Shown here in pieces: positions 1 through 6,776 of a stretch of 10,020 nt of DNA (position 1 is its first letter; every line of letters begins with the position of its first letter). The notes under the pieces were generated by a model, which was not told the DNA's origin, did not search any database, and saw only the letters and a program-made list of their open reading frames with translations. The stretch is taken from positions 1-10,020 of the forward strand of contig JABAAI010000027.1 in the NCBI GenBank assembly GCA_014238825.1, written 5' to 3'. This stretch comes from Leptospirales bacterium (GTDB lineage: Bacteria; Spirochaetota; Leptospiria; Leptospirales; Leptonemataceae). A program made the position numbers and the translations under genes.

Positions 1-579
1 ATTATTATCTGTAATTAAAGTATCGCTTACGATATTTTCATCTGAATCACTACTCATGGTATTATTGGTATTATCAGAAAATACAAAATCTAAATTATCA
101 TTATCATATATTTCTAAAAAACTACTATCAATTGCATTATTTTCATTAATCTTATCATCTTTTAGCTTTTGTTCTTTTTGCGGATTGCCTTGATTGTGTT
201 TAGATAAATCATCGAATAATTCAGCCCCCATAGTATTCTGAGCAGAGTAAATTTCGGTATCATTGGTCGTATATTTTTCGTTTTCGTTTTCGTCCTCATC
301 GATATAAATTTGTACTTCCTCTATATCTTCATCACTTTCTTTCATATCATCATCTGTTTCTTGTATGCTAGATGTATTATCTGTAGCATCGACGGTGTAC
401 ATTTGCTCTACAGTATCAGAGTTGCTGGCGGTGTTTATATTAGCTAGTTTATCGCTAGGCTCTATATCTAAATTAGATTCTAAATCAATATTAAAATCAA
501 TGTTTTTTTCATCATCCACAGATTCAATTGGATTTACTGAATCTCTTGTTTCTGCTGGGTCGTAATGATTATCTTCCAT
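1..579 (-). CDS. Unrecognised, very acidic protein (N-terminal part; runs off left edge)
   Basis: The minus strand is open from an ATG at 579-577 to the window edge, 193 codons without a stop. That is unlikely by chance in DNA this AT-rich, so I call it coding. The visible protein starts MEDNHYDPAETRDSV. By my count it holds about 55 Asp/Glu against about 10 Lys/Arg, with many Asn, Ser and Thr and almost no Cys, Trp or Gly. Acidic clusters such as ETDDDMKESDEDIEE and DEDENENEK stand out. There is no signal peptide and no membrane segment in this part. It looks like a disordered acidic N-terminal region of a larger protein. A weak GAAGAG lies roughly 10 bases before the ATG. It is on the same strand as atpDC but 422 bases downstream, so it is probably a separate unit. 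I recognise no family. Confidence 0.72.
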   Translation of the reverse strand, partial: MEDNHYDPAETRDSVNPIESVDDEKNIDFNIDLESNLDIEPSDKLANINTASNSDTVEQMYTVDATDNTSSIQETDDDMKESDEDIEEVQIYIDEDENENEKYTTNDTEIYSAQNTMGAELFDDLSKHNQGNPQKEQKLKDDKINENNAIDSSFLEIYDNDNLDFVFSDNTNNTMSSDSDENIVSDTLITDNN

Positions 580-1001
580 ATTTTTCAAGCTCTTCGGTAA
601 ATATTGTTTAGCTTAATTTAAACTTTCCTATAAATAAATATATCTTAGGTATATCGGCATAATGAAAGACACGATAAAGCCAGGCACGGGTAATATCTTT
701 GTAAATTAATGATTGAATGATAGTTTTAAATTCGTTATAGAAAACTTTTATAATCTGACATAATTCAACATGCTATTATCAATAACAACTTTGCTATTGA
801 AAATTCCCCTTCTTTGGAAGATGTGGCTTGGCAAGATTTATCTTGCAAGGAAGGATAGTTTATTTCTACTTATTGATTTTTTTTGAGATTTGAAAAAACA
901 GTCGTTTATTTGTATTTTGTATGATGCTCTTAGCTTAAAGTTTGCTCAGCTAAGCTCACCATCACTTGGGTAAATGAAGATAATCACAAACAAATAGTCG
1001 T
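580..1001. other. Intergenic gap between atpC and the acidic-protein gene
   Basis: I find no convincing gene in these 422 bases on either strand. The gap should hold the end of the atpDC transcript and the promoter of the acidic-protein gene. I found no hairpin directly followed by a T-run in the atpC direction. A TATAAT-like sequence at 749-754 on the plus strand lacks a good -35 box and faces no gene. The most regular element is the hairpin at 827-849, listed separately. A small RNA cannot be excluded. Confidence 0.5.
827..849. repeat. Imperfect hairpin in the atpC downstream gap
   Basis: The arms CTTgGCAAGA and TCTTGCAAG pair over 9 bp with one bulged G, around a TTTA loop. No T-run follows directly on either strand; a run of eight T begins about 20 bases later on the plus strand. 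It could help end or stabilise the atpDC transcript, but that is inference. Confidence 0.35.
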
Positions 1002-1409
1002 CTATTCACCCAGTTTTTTCCCATATTTCATGCGAGTGCGGGCTATTGCTATCTTATGTAAGCGTTCTTTTAATTCAATCTCTCCTTTTGGTTTTAATTC
1101 AAGGGCATTTTTATACGCTTGCACTGCAAGTTCTCTGTCGATATCTTCAACTTTCTCAGCATGATTTGCCAGTATATCTACCTTCTGTGGTGTAATTTTT
1201 GCAAAACCACCATCAATAATAAACAAGACCTTTGTCTCATTGTTGTTGATACTAAGTAGTCCATAGCCTAGTAATGTGATTAGAGTAGTATGACCAGGTA
1301 GAACTCCAATGAGGCCATCAATTCCGGGAAGCTTAGCAGAATGAGAGGTGGATTCGTGGAGGCATGACGTGGGTGTCATTACAGAAATCTGAAAAGTTTT
1401 GGATGACAT
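1002..1409 (-). CDS. atpC: F-type ATP synthase epsilon subunit (F1 sector)
   Basis: The 135-residue protein has the usual length of the family. It is the central-stalk subunit of the F1 motor, which couples rotor turning to ATP synthesis or hydrolysis at the cytoplasmic face of the inner membrane. The N-terminal beta-sandwich is recognisable by its start (FQISVMTPTS), the core motif GLIGVLPGHTTLIT near residues 33-46, and the stretch VLFIIDGGFAKITPQKVDIL. The C-terminal helical hairpin (about residues 85-130) is charged and rich in Leu, Lys and Arg. The gene follows atpD by 19 bases on the same strand, as in most atp operons. It ends in TAG. No clear Shine-Dalgarno precedes the ATG, so it may depend on translation of atpD. 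Confidence 0.95.
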   Translation of the reverse strand: MSSKTFQISVMTPTSCLHESTSHSAKLPGIDGLIGVLPGHTTLITLLGYGLLSINNNETKVLFIIDGGFAKITPQKVDILANHAEKVEDIDRELAVQAYKNALELKPKGEIELKERLHKIAIARTRMKYGKKLGE

Positions 1410-1428
1410 TATGATGTTGCTTTGTCTA

Positions 1429-2862
1429 TTAATTATCCTCTTTCATTTTTTCAGCAGCTTTGATGACTTGTTCAATAGTACCAGTCATGTAAAAGGCCTG
1501 TTCTGGCAAGTGGTCATATTCTCCAGAAAGTATCGCTTCAAAAGATTTCAAGGTGTCTTCTAATTTCACATAAATTCCTGCATGGCCTGTGAATTGTTCT
1601 GCTGTGTGAAATGGTTGGGAAAGGAATTTCTCAACTTTACGAGCTCGGTTCACTAAGATTTTGTCTTCTTGAGAAAGTTCCTCCATACCCAAAATAGCGA
1701 TAATATCTTGGAGGTCTTTATAGCGTTGCAACATACGCTGAACTTCAGAGGCAATGCGATAATGCCTTTCTCCTACGATTTGTGGTTGTAATGCCCTTGA
1801 TGAAGAGTCCAGAGGATCCACAGCAGGATAAATACCTTTTTCAGAAATAGAGCGAGAAAGAACCGTCGTTGCATCAAGGTGAGCAAAGGCGGCGGCAGGA
1901 GCAGGGTCAGTTAAGTCATCTGCTGGGACGTAGATGGCTTGCACGGAAGTGATAGAACCATTTTTGGTTGAGGTAATCCTTTCTTGCAAAGCTCCCATTT
2001 CAGTGGCCAAAGTAGGCTGATAACCAACAGCTGATGGCATCCGTCCAAGGAGGGCAGATACCTCAGAACCCGCTTGCGAGAATCGAAAAATATTATCAAC
2101 AAATAACAGGCAATCTGTGCCGGTAGTATCACGTAAGGCTTCAACCATTGTAAGTGCCGAAAGGCCTACTCGCAATCTGGCTCCTGGAGGTTCGTTCATT
2201 TGACCGTAAATTAATACAGCCTTATCAATAACCCCAGATTCTTTCATCTCTAACCAAAGATCTGTTCCTTCCCGTGTGCGCTCACCAACACCTGCAAAAA
2301 CAGAATAGCCACCGTGGGCTTTTGCAACGTTATTGATAAGTTCCATAATAACGACTGTTTTACCGACACCTGCACCACCGAAGAGACCAGTCTTTCCTCC
2401 CTTGGTGTAGGGTGCTAAGAGGTCGATGACCTTAATTCCAGTTTCAAAAATATCTACACTCGGTAGAAGTATTTCTAAGCTAGGTGGTTTTTGATGAATT
2501 TGTCGTTTTTCTTTAGTTTTCACGGGACCAAGTTCATCTACTGGCTCTCCAAGTACGTTAAAGATGCGTCCTAAAGTTTCTTTGCCAACAGGCACAGAAA
2601 TATGTTTACCTGTATTTATTACACTTTGACCACGTTTAAGTCCATCAGTGTTGTCTAGGGCGACGGAGCGAGTAATACTGCCACCAAGATGTTGCTGGGT
2701 TTCGGCGACAACCTTACATTTGACACCATCCCGCATAACTTCCATTTCAATTGCATTGTATATATCAGGGAGTTTGTCAGGAAAGGATGTATCGATAACA
2801 GAACCTATTACTTGAACAATTTTACCGGTATTCGTTTCTTTAGTATTTTTTTCTTCTGTCAT
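1429..2862 (-). CDS. atpD: F-type ATP synthase beta subunit (catalytic)
   Basis: This is the catalytic F1 subunit that makes or hydrolyses ATP. The 477-residue length is normal for the family. In order it shows the N-terminal beta-barrel (GKIVQVIGSVIDTSF, residues 13-27), the Walker A loop GGAGVGKT at 162-169, the GERTREG motif with the catalytic Glu near 194, Walker B at LLFVDNIFRF (252-261), the family signature PAVDPLDSSS (346-355), and the EELSQEDK form of the DELSEED region that interacts with the epsilon subunit. Nothing required for activity appears to be missing. The first 12 residues are a short charged, Thr-rich extension. AAGGA lies about 14 bases before the ATG, a long spacing. 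Unusually, no atpG or atpA lies upstream: a divergent sppA is there instead. Confidence 0.98.
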   Translation of the reverse strand: MTEEKNTKETNTGKIVQVIGSVIDTSFPDKLPDIYNAIEMEVMRDGVKCKVVAETQQHLGGSITRSVALDNTDGLKRGQSVINTGKHISVPVGKETLGRIFNVLGEPVDELGPVKTKEKRQIHQKPPSLEILLPSVDIFETGIKVIDLLAPYTKGGKTGLFGGAGVGKTVVIMELINNVAKAHGGYSVFAGVGERTREGTDLWLEMKESGVIDKAVLIYGQMNEPPGARLRVGLSALTMVEALRDTTGTDCLLFVDNIFRFSQAGSEVSALLGRMPSAVGYQPTLATEMGALQERITSTKNGSITSVQAIYVPADDLTDPAPAAAFAHLDATTVLSRSISEKGIYPAVDPLDSSSRALQPQIVGERHYRIASEVQRMLQRYKDLQDIIAILGMEELSQEDKILVNRARKVEKFLSQPFHTAEQFTGHAGIYVKLEDTLKSFEAILSGEYDHLPEQAFYMTGTIEQVIKAAEKMKEDN

Positions 2863-2909
2863 GTTTCTAATTATATTCCTTATTTGAAAATGTTTTAGCT
2901 TTCAAAGCC

Positions 2910-2939
2910 ATAGTACCTCAATTACAAGACATTAATCAA
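2910..2939 (-). promoter_or_regulatory. Candidate promoter for atpDC
   Basis: Read on the minus strand, TTGATT (2939-2934) is followed after 18 bases by TACTAT (2915-2910), a plausible sigma-70-type pair. Transcription would start about 40 bases before the atpD ATG. This fits atpDC being its own transcription unit. It rests on consensus matching only. Confidence 0.35.
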
Positions 2940-2999
2940 TTTCACCCCATACATAACAAGTTTTTTTTAGCTAAGAGTAATATTTTTCATTTTTATCTC

Positions 3000-3026
3000 T
3001 TGAAAAAATAACTCGTTATTTAATAA
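3000..3026 (+). promoter_or_regulatory. Candidate promoter and dyad upstream of sppA
   Basis: TTGAAA (3000-3005) and TAATAA (3021-3026) are spaced by only 15 bases, so this promoter is weak on paper. Between and overlapping them lies a perfect inverted repeat with 7-base arms, AAATAAC-tc-GTTATTT (3006-3021), which could be a repressor site. In AT-rich DNA such dyads also occur by chance. Confidence 0.25.
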
Positions 3027-3087
3027 ATGCTTATTTCCTGGTGATTTCGTTAAATGAGCTTGGGAATTGATTAATTTGCATCTTATA

Positions 3088-4071
3088 ATGTCTGCTCGTA
3101 ACCTTCAACTTGCTGTTTATACTGCCCTAGGTGCGGCTCTTTTTGGTATTATTCTTGCCATTGTACACCTGCTACAAGTGGCTGTAAGTTCTTATAGCTC
3201 TTCTACGACTGCGGGGTCTGGAAGATCTACGTATTTCTCTTCTAGAAACTCAATTATGCTGCTTTCTCTGAATGGTGTTATTCAGGCTGGTAATGAAGGC
3301 GAGAATATGGAGCATATCGTGAACAATCTTGAGCTATCAAAAAATAATTCTAATATCAGAGCCGTGCTTTTAACTATCAATAGCCCAGGAGGGACAGTCG
3401 CTACCACAAAGCGTGTGTATGAAAAGGTTCTCGAAGTTCGTAAAACTAAACCTGTTGTGGCTCTAATCGGTGATCTCGCAGCAAGTGGAGGTTATTATAT
3501 TGCAAGTGCCTGTACTAGTATCATCGCATCAGAAGGCTCGACCTTAGGCTCTATCGGTGTAATTAGTGTACACATGGAAGTGCATCGCTTTTTAGAACGA
3601 CATGGCGTTAAAGCAACCGTTATTAAGGCAGGTCGTTATAAAGATATTGGATCACCATTTCGTGGTATGACAGGAGAAGAAAGGCGAATGTACCAAAGCC
3701 ATGTTAATGAGTTCTATGCTCTGTTTTTGAAAGACGTTGCTGCCGGTCGTAAAAAGAAGCTTTCCAAAGTGAAGACTTGGGCTGAAGGCAAAATATTTTC
3801 AGCAGGCAAGGCATTTAAGCTTGGTATGATTGATGGAATTGGGCATCGTAACGAAGCTATAACTGAGATTAAAAAATTATTGGAAACAGAGGATGACTTG
3901 AAGATAGTCGAGCCAGAAAAAAACTTTGAATATTATATTAAAAAGTATTTTCTCTCAACTTTTATGCCTTCAATTTCACGTACTGTCGGTTATGAAAAGA
4001 TATTACAAGCCCCCTTGCTTTACCTTTATCCCCATACAGATTTTTACAGAGCTCTTGGGTCTTTGCTCTAG
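3088..4071 (+). CDS. sppA: Signal peptide peptidase SppA (36K-type, S49 family)
   Basis: This is a membrane-anchored serine protease that degrades cleaved signal peptides. From the ATG at 3088 it has 327 residues, the short single-domain form. Residues about 8-33 form one hydrophobic segment, a signal anchor, so the protease domain probably faces the periplasm. The nucleophile is Ser133 in GDLAASGGYY and the general base is Lys185 in AGRYKDIGSP. Their spacing of 52 residues equals that of the Ser147/Lys199 pair of Bacillus subtilis SppA. An in-frame TTG at 3067 would add seven residues; the nearest GGGA sits only one base before it, so I prefer the ATG, although that has no clear Shine-Dalgarno either. 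It is the first gene of the plus-strand series, with ybeY 25 bases downstream. Confidence 0.93.
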   Translation: MSARNLQLAVYTALGAALFGIILAIVHLLQVAVSSYSSSTTAGSGRSTYFSSRNSIMLLSLNGVIQAGNEGENMEHIVNNLELSKNNSNIRAVLLTINSPGGTVATTKRVYEKVLEVRKTKPVVALIGDLAASGGYYIASACTSIIASEGSTLGSIGVISVHMEVHRFLERHGVKATVIKAGRYKDIGSPFRGMTGEERRMYQSHVNEFYALFLKDVAAGRKKKLSKVKTWAEGKIFSAGKAFKLGMIDGIGHRNEAITEIKKLLETEDDLKIVEPEKNFEYYIKKYFLSTFMPSISRTVGYEKILQAPLLYLYPHTDFYRALGSLL

Positions 4072-4096
4072 ACCGCCGGCTTGAGCTAAGGAAGTG

Positions 4097-4747
4097 ATGA
4101 AGACTAAAGGGCATCAAGTCCTAGTTCAAGAGCAGTATGCGAATATTTTTTTTAGCCTAGCCAAAGGACTTTTAGCTAGAATAACTGAGATAGTATCATC
4201 CTTAGCTGCTTTTACTTCTTTTATTCCAAGTACTCGTGAAATAATAGAATTAGGCAAAATTATTTTGACAGAGCAATGCCGTCTCGCTAGGATCAAAGCC
4301 GTTTTTGAATTGTCATTTGTGCTCAGTGATGATAAGTATATTGCTAAATTAAACCAGAGCTATAGAAATAAAGAAGGTGCAACGGATGTCCTCAGCTTTC
4401 CACTATTGACCAAGCCAGCTAGTGCTTCTAATTTAGGAGGGATCCCTTTGCTCTTAGGTGACATAGTTATTTCAGCACCTAGCTGTGTTCGGCAAGCTCT
4501 CGCACCAGTAATAAAGTCACGGTATAGAGCCTTTGCTCTGAGACAGCGAACTAGAACTAGGGCTGTCTTAAATAGAACTGAGAAAAAAAATTTAGTCCTA
4601 GCTGAGTTTAAAAGGCTTTATATTCATGGTATTCTGCATCTCTTTGCTTATGATCATGAAATCAGTAGAAAAGAGGAATTACGAATGAAGCAAAGAGAAA
4701 AGCTCTTATATCAACTAGTTAACAAAAAATTGTCTCTATTAAAATGA
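4097..4747 (+). CDS. ybeY: Endoribonuclease YbeY (16S rRNA maturation)
   Basis: YbeY is a metal-dependent RNase for 16S rRNA 3'-end maturation and ribosome quality control. The zinc motif HGILHLFAYDH supplies His177, His181 and His187 in the required H-x3-H-x5-H spacing. The conserved Arg (about 90) lies in NQSYRNKEGATDVLSF, and LGDIVIS follows. At 216 residues it is longer than the usual 150-170. Part of the excess is an N-terminal extension. The rest is a basic stretch between LGDIVIS and the zinc motif, about 25 residues longer than in typical members (RYRAFALRQRTRTRAVLNR). The GTG at 4094 lies one base after AAGGA (4088-4092); the ATG at 4097 is better spaced and is preferred. The stop overlaps the ispE start by four bases (ATGA), implying coupled translation. 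Confidence 0.92.
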   Translation: MKTKGHQVLVQEQYANIFFSLAKGLLARITEIVSSLAAFTSFIPSTREIIELGKIILTEQCRLARIKAVFELSFVLSDDKYIAKLNQSYRNKEGATDVLSFPLLTKPASASNLGGIPLLLGDIVISAPSCVRQALAPVIKSRYRAFALRQRTRTRAVLNRTEKKNLVLAEFKRLYIHGILHLFAYDHEISRKEELRMKQREKLLYQLVNKKLSLLK

Positions 4748-5724
4748 CTTCTCGACTAGCATCCTTTGCAAAGATAAACTTAGGACTGGAGGTAGGTCTT
4801 AAGCGACGAGAGGATCGGCTTCATAATGTAAAAACTATTTTAGTCCCTATTAGTTTTCATGATGATTTAGAAATTATTGCCGCCACTAAAGATGAGCTTA
4901 GCTGTGAAAATAAAATTCATATAATGGGAGCTAAAAAGAATCGAGATAATCATTTTGATTTTCTTGATAAAAAGAATGATGTGTCTTCAAATACTATTTG
5001 GCAAGTCTTGCTGAAAACGCGTTCTCTTCGAGAGGATTTTGCTAAGCGACTCAAATTAGGAAAAAAATTCTTAAAAGTACACTTACGCAAACGAATTCCT
5101 TTGGGAAGTGGCTTGGGTGGTGCTAGCTCTAATGCAGGCGTATTATTGAAATATATTTTTGAATCATTTAATCAAGCATTAGCTAAGGAGGATACTTCAA
5201 ATACGGTTAGTTCAAAGCAGTTAATTAAAACCATGAAAAAAATAGCACTTGAGTTGGGAGCAGATGTCCCATTCTTTTTACAAAAAAAAGCGATGCTTGG
5301 CAGTGGTATAGGAGAAATCCTAAGCCCCCTTTCATTGGGAGTTGGTCTTGGTGTTCTTGCCCTGAGTGGGATTCATGTTCCTACTGCTCCGGCATACGCT
5401 ATTTTAAAAAGGCCTTTACAAAATAACCGCTCTAAAAAAGTATCGTACGTACCTGAAGGATGGATGATCCATGCTCTTAAGAGTTCTAATTGGCAGAAAT
5501 TAGAGTCCGTTAAAAATGATTTTGAGGACAATCTGTTTTCTGTCTATCCTGAACTAGAGAAGTTGAAAGCTGTCTTCTTAGAAGAAGGAGCTCAATTTGC
5601 CCTCTTATCTGGTTCGGGCTCCTCATTGTATGGATTGGTAGATACGGTTGACGAGCAAAGGCGACTTCTAAAGAAGATGCAACTCAGATTTCCACAATAC
5701 TATTTTATCCCTTTTTGTTTCTAG
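4744..5724 (+). CDS. ispE: 4-diphosphocytidyl-2-C-methyl-D-erythritol kinase
   Basis: IspE is the GHMP-family kinase that phosphorylates CDP-methylerythritol in the MEP route to isoprenoids, so this cell probably makes isoprenoids by MEP rather than mevalonate. Lys10 in FAKINLGLEV matches the conserved active-site lysine. The ATP-binding motif is PLGSGLGGASSNAG (119-132), the catalytic Asp is Asp174 in LGADVPFF, and the C-terminal motif is LLSGSGSSLYG (287-297). At 326 residues it is longer than the usual 280-300, with extra basic sequence around residues 60-115 and a loop near 145-160. Two motif departures: the usual DGYH reads DRLH, and GSSDAA reads ASSNAG. Neither removes a known catalytic residue. 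The ATG overlaps the ybeY stop. tRNA-Gln begins 27 bases after the stop. Confidence 0.94.
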   Translation: MTSRLASFAKINLGLEVGLKRREDRLHNVKTILVPISFHDDLEIIAATKDELSCENKIHIMGAKKNRDNHFDFLDKKNDVSSNTIWQVLLKTRSLREDFAKRLKLGKKFLKVHLRKRIPLGSGLGGASSNAGVLLKYIFESFNQALAKEDTSNTVSSKQLIKTMKKIALELGADVPFFLQKKAMLGSGIGEILSPLSLGVGLGVLALSGIHVPTAPAYAILKRPLQNNRSKKVSYVPEGWMIHALKSSNWQKLESVKNDFEDNLFSVYPELEKLKAVFLEEGAQFALLSGSGSSLYGLVDTVDEQRRLLKKMQLRFPQYYFIPFCF

Positions 5725-5751
5725 TATGACTAATAGTCTCGCTTGTAAAAT

Positions 5752-5826
5752 TGGGCCGTCGCCAAGTGGTAAGGCAGCGGGTTTTGATCCCGCCATACGG
5801 AGGTTCGAACCCTCCCGGCCCAGCCA
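5752..5826 (+). tRNA. tRNA-Gln (anticodon UUG), CCA encoded
   Basis: The sequence folds into a full cloverleaf. The 7-bp acceptor TGGGCCG (5752-5758) pairs with CGGCCCA (5816-5822), followed by discriminator G and an encoded CCA (5824-5826). The D stem is GCC/GGC. The anticodon stem GCGGG/CCCGC closes the loop TTTTGAT with TTG at 5784-5786. The T arm is GGAGG-TTCGAAC-CCTCC. The weak U1-A72 end pair is typical of glutamine tRNAs. It lies only 27 bases after ispE and 60 before glmU, with no separate promoter that I can see, so it is probably cut out of the ispE-glmU transcript. The UUG anticodon reads CAA and, by wobble, CAG. Confidence 0.97.
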
Positions 5827-5886
5827 TTAGGACTTGTATTTTGCTTAGGACTATTATTACGATTTAGTACTTGCGTTTATGAAATT

Positions 5887-6732
5887 ATGACTATAAATTT
5901 TTTTACAGCTGTAGTTTTAGCCGCGGGTAAAGGGACAAGAATGAAAACAGAACTTCCTAAGGTCCTAGTGCCTTTTATGGATAAGCCACTTATATTTCAT
6001 GTCTTAGAAAATCTTTATAAGGCAGGTTGTCGTCGTTGTATTATTGTCCTTGGCTATGAGCATGAGTTAGTGAAGAAATCTATTGTGGAAGAGAAGTCTC
6101 TATCTTTTACAAATGATCAATATGAATTTGTTATCCAAAAAGAACAGTTGGGTACAGGTCATGCCTTAGTTTGTGCAAAAGAGGCCGTGCTTGATAGCAC
6201 TGAGTATAAATCATCTACTTCATTTATTGTTACAGCGGGAGACGTCCCACTTCTTTCGGCAAATTCTTTCAAAGAGCTTGTTTCTTATCATCGAGATGAT
6301 AGAGATGCTCAAGGTAATTCAAGCATTGCTACAGTACTTAGTGCTAGTATCAAAGAACCGTATGGTTATGGTCGTATTATTAGAGATGCTACTATTATTG
6401 GAGGAATTCAGAAAATAGTTGAAGAACGAGATGCCACCGCTCAGGAGAAAAAAATACAGGAAATAAATACTGGAACTTATGTCTTTGTATCTCCGATTGT
6501 TTTTCCTCTTTTAGCTAAAATTGTTAGTGCTAACGTTCAGGGCGAATATTATTTACCAGATATTATAAGTATAGCTCGTAGAGAAGCACAGAGGGTAGCT
6601 TGCTTTAGGCTTAATGATTCTGATGAGAGTCGCGGTGTCAATTCCATAGCCGAGCGAGATGAACTAGAAAGGATTTTTATAAACAGAAAGACCAAGGCGA
6701 AGTTTGAGACAAAGGCAAAGGTACATACTTAA
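5887..6732 (+). CDS. glmU: UDP-GlcNAc pyrophosphorylase, GlmU N-terminal domain only
   Basis: The protein matches the uridylyltransferase half of GlmU, which joins GlcNAc-1-phosphate and UTP to give UDP-GlcNAc for peptidoglycan and lipopolysaccharide. Visible motifs: the nucleotide loop LAAGKGTRM (11-19) with Lys25 in PKVL, QLGTGHAL (87-94), metal-binding Asp119 in AGDVPL, YGYGRI (159-164), EINTGTY (192-198), YYLPDI (221-226) and the metal ligand Asn252 in GVNSIAERDELE. The protein stops at 281 residues after a short Lys-rich tail (KTKAKFETKAK). The left-handed beta-helix acetyltransferase domain of the usual 450-residue enzyme is absent. Only 44 bases separate the stop from prs, so it is not hidden by a frameshift. 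GlcNAc-1-phosphate must then come from another acetyltransferase or from salvage. No clear ribosome binding site precedes the ATG. Confidence 0.9.
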   Translation: MTINFFTAVVLAAGKGTRMKTELPKVLVPFMDKPLIFHVLENLYKAGCRRCIIVLGYEHELVKKSIVEEKSLSFTNDQYEFVIQKEQLGTGHALVCAKEAVLDSTEYKSSTSFIVTAGDVPLLSANSFKELVSYHRDDRDAQGNSSIATVLSASIKEPYGYGRIIRDATIIGGIQKIVEERDATAQEKKIQEINTGTYVFVSPIVFPLLAKIVSANVQGEYYLPDIISIARREAQRVACFRLNDSDESRGVNSIAERDELERIFINRKTKAKFETKAKVHT

Positions 6733-6776
6733 GATTGTAAATCAGCACTAGTCATTATAAGGGAATGAAATAAAAC

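Noticed and set aside
365..565. Plus-strand 66-codon frame at the left edge
   Set aside because: It is antisense to the acidic-protein frame, has no ribosome binding site, and its Ser/Leu-rich composition is what the complement of Asp/Glu-rich codons gives.
929..954. CTTAGCT / AGCTAAG 7-bp hairpin downstream of atpC
   Set aside because: The loop is 12-13 bases and the nearest T-run in the atpC direction is about 30 bases away; too weak to call a terminator.
967..1012. Inverted repeat TGGGTaAAT / ATTcACCCA overlapping the atpC stop, as a possible terminator
   Set aside because: The loop is about 28 bases, the stem has a mismatch, and no T-run follows in the atpC direction.
1911..2144. Minus-strand 77-codon frame inside atpD
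   Set aside because: It is an out-of-frame shadow of the highly conserved atpD coding sequence.
2689..2898. Plus-strand frame crossing the atpD start
   Set aside because: It is antisense to atpD for most of its length, with no ribosome binding site or recognisable motif.
3084..3089. Perfect TATAAT with TTGGGA (3060-3065) 18 bases upstream, resembling a promoter for sppA
   Set aside because: It overlaps the start codon of sppA, so a transcript from it would lack the start and the membrane anchor. It probably arises from codons ATA-ATG.
6173..6418. Plus-strand 81-codon frame inside glmU
   Set aside because: It overlaps intact glmU motifs in another frame and is Leu/Ile-rich noise.
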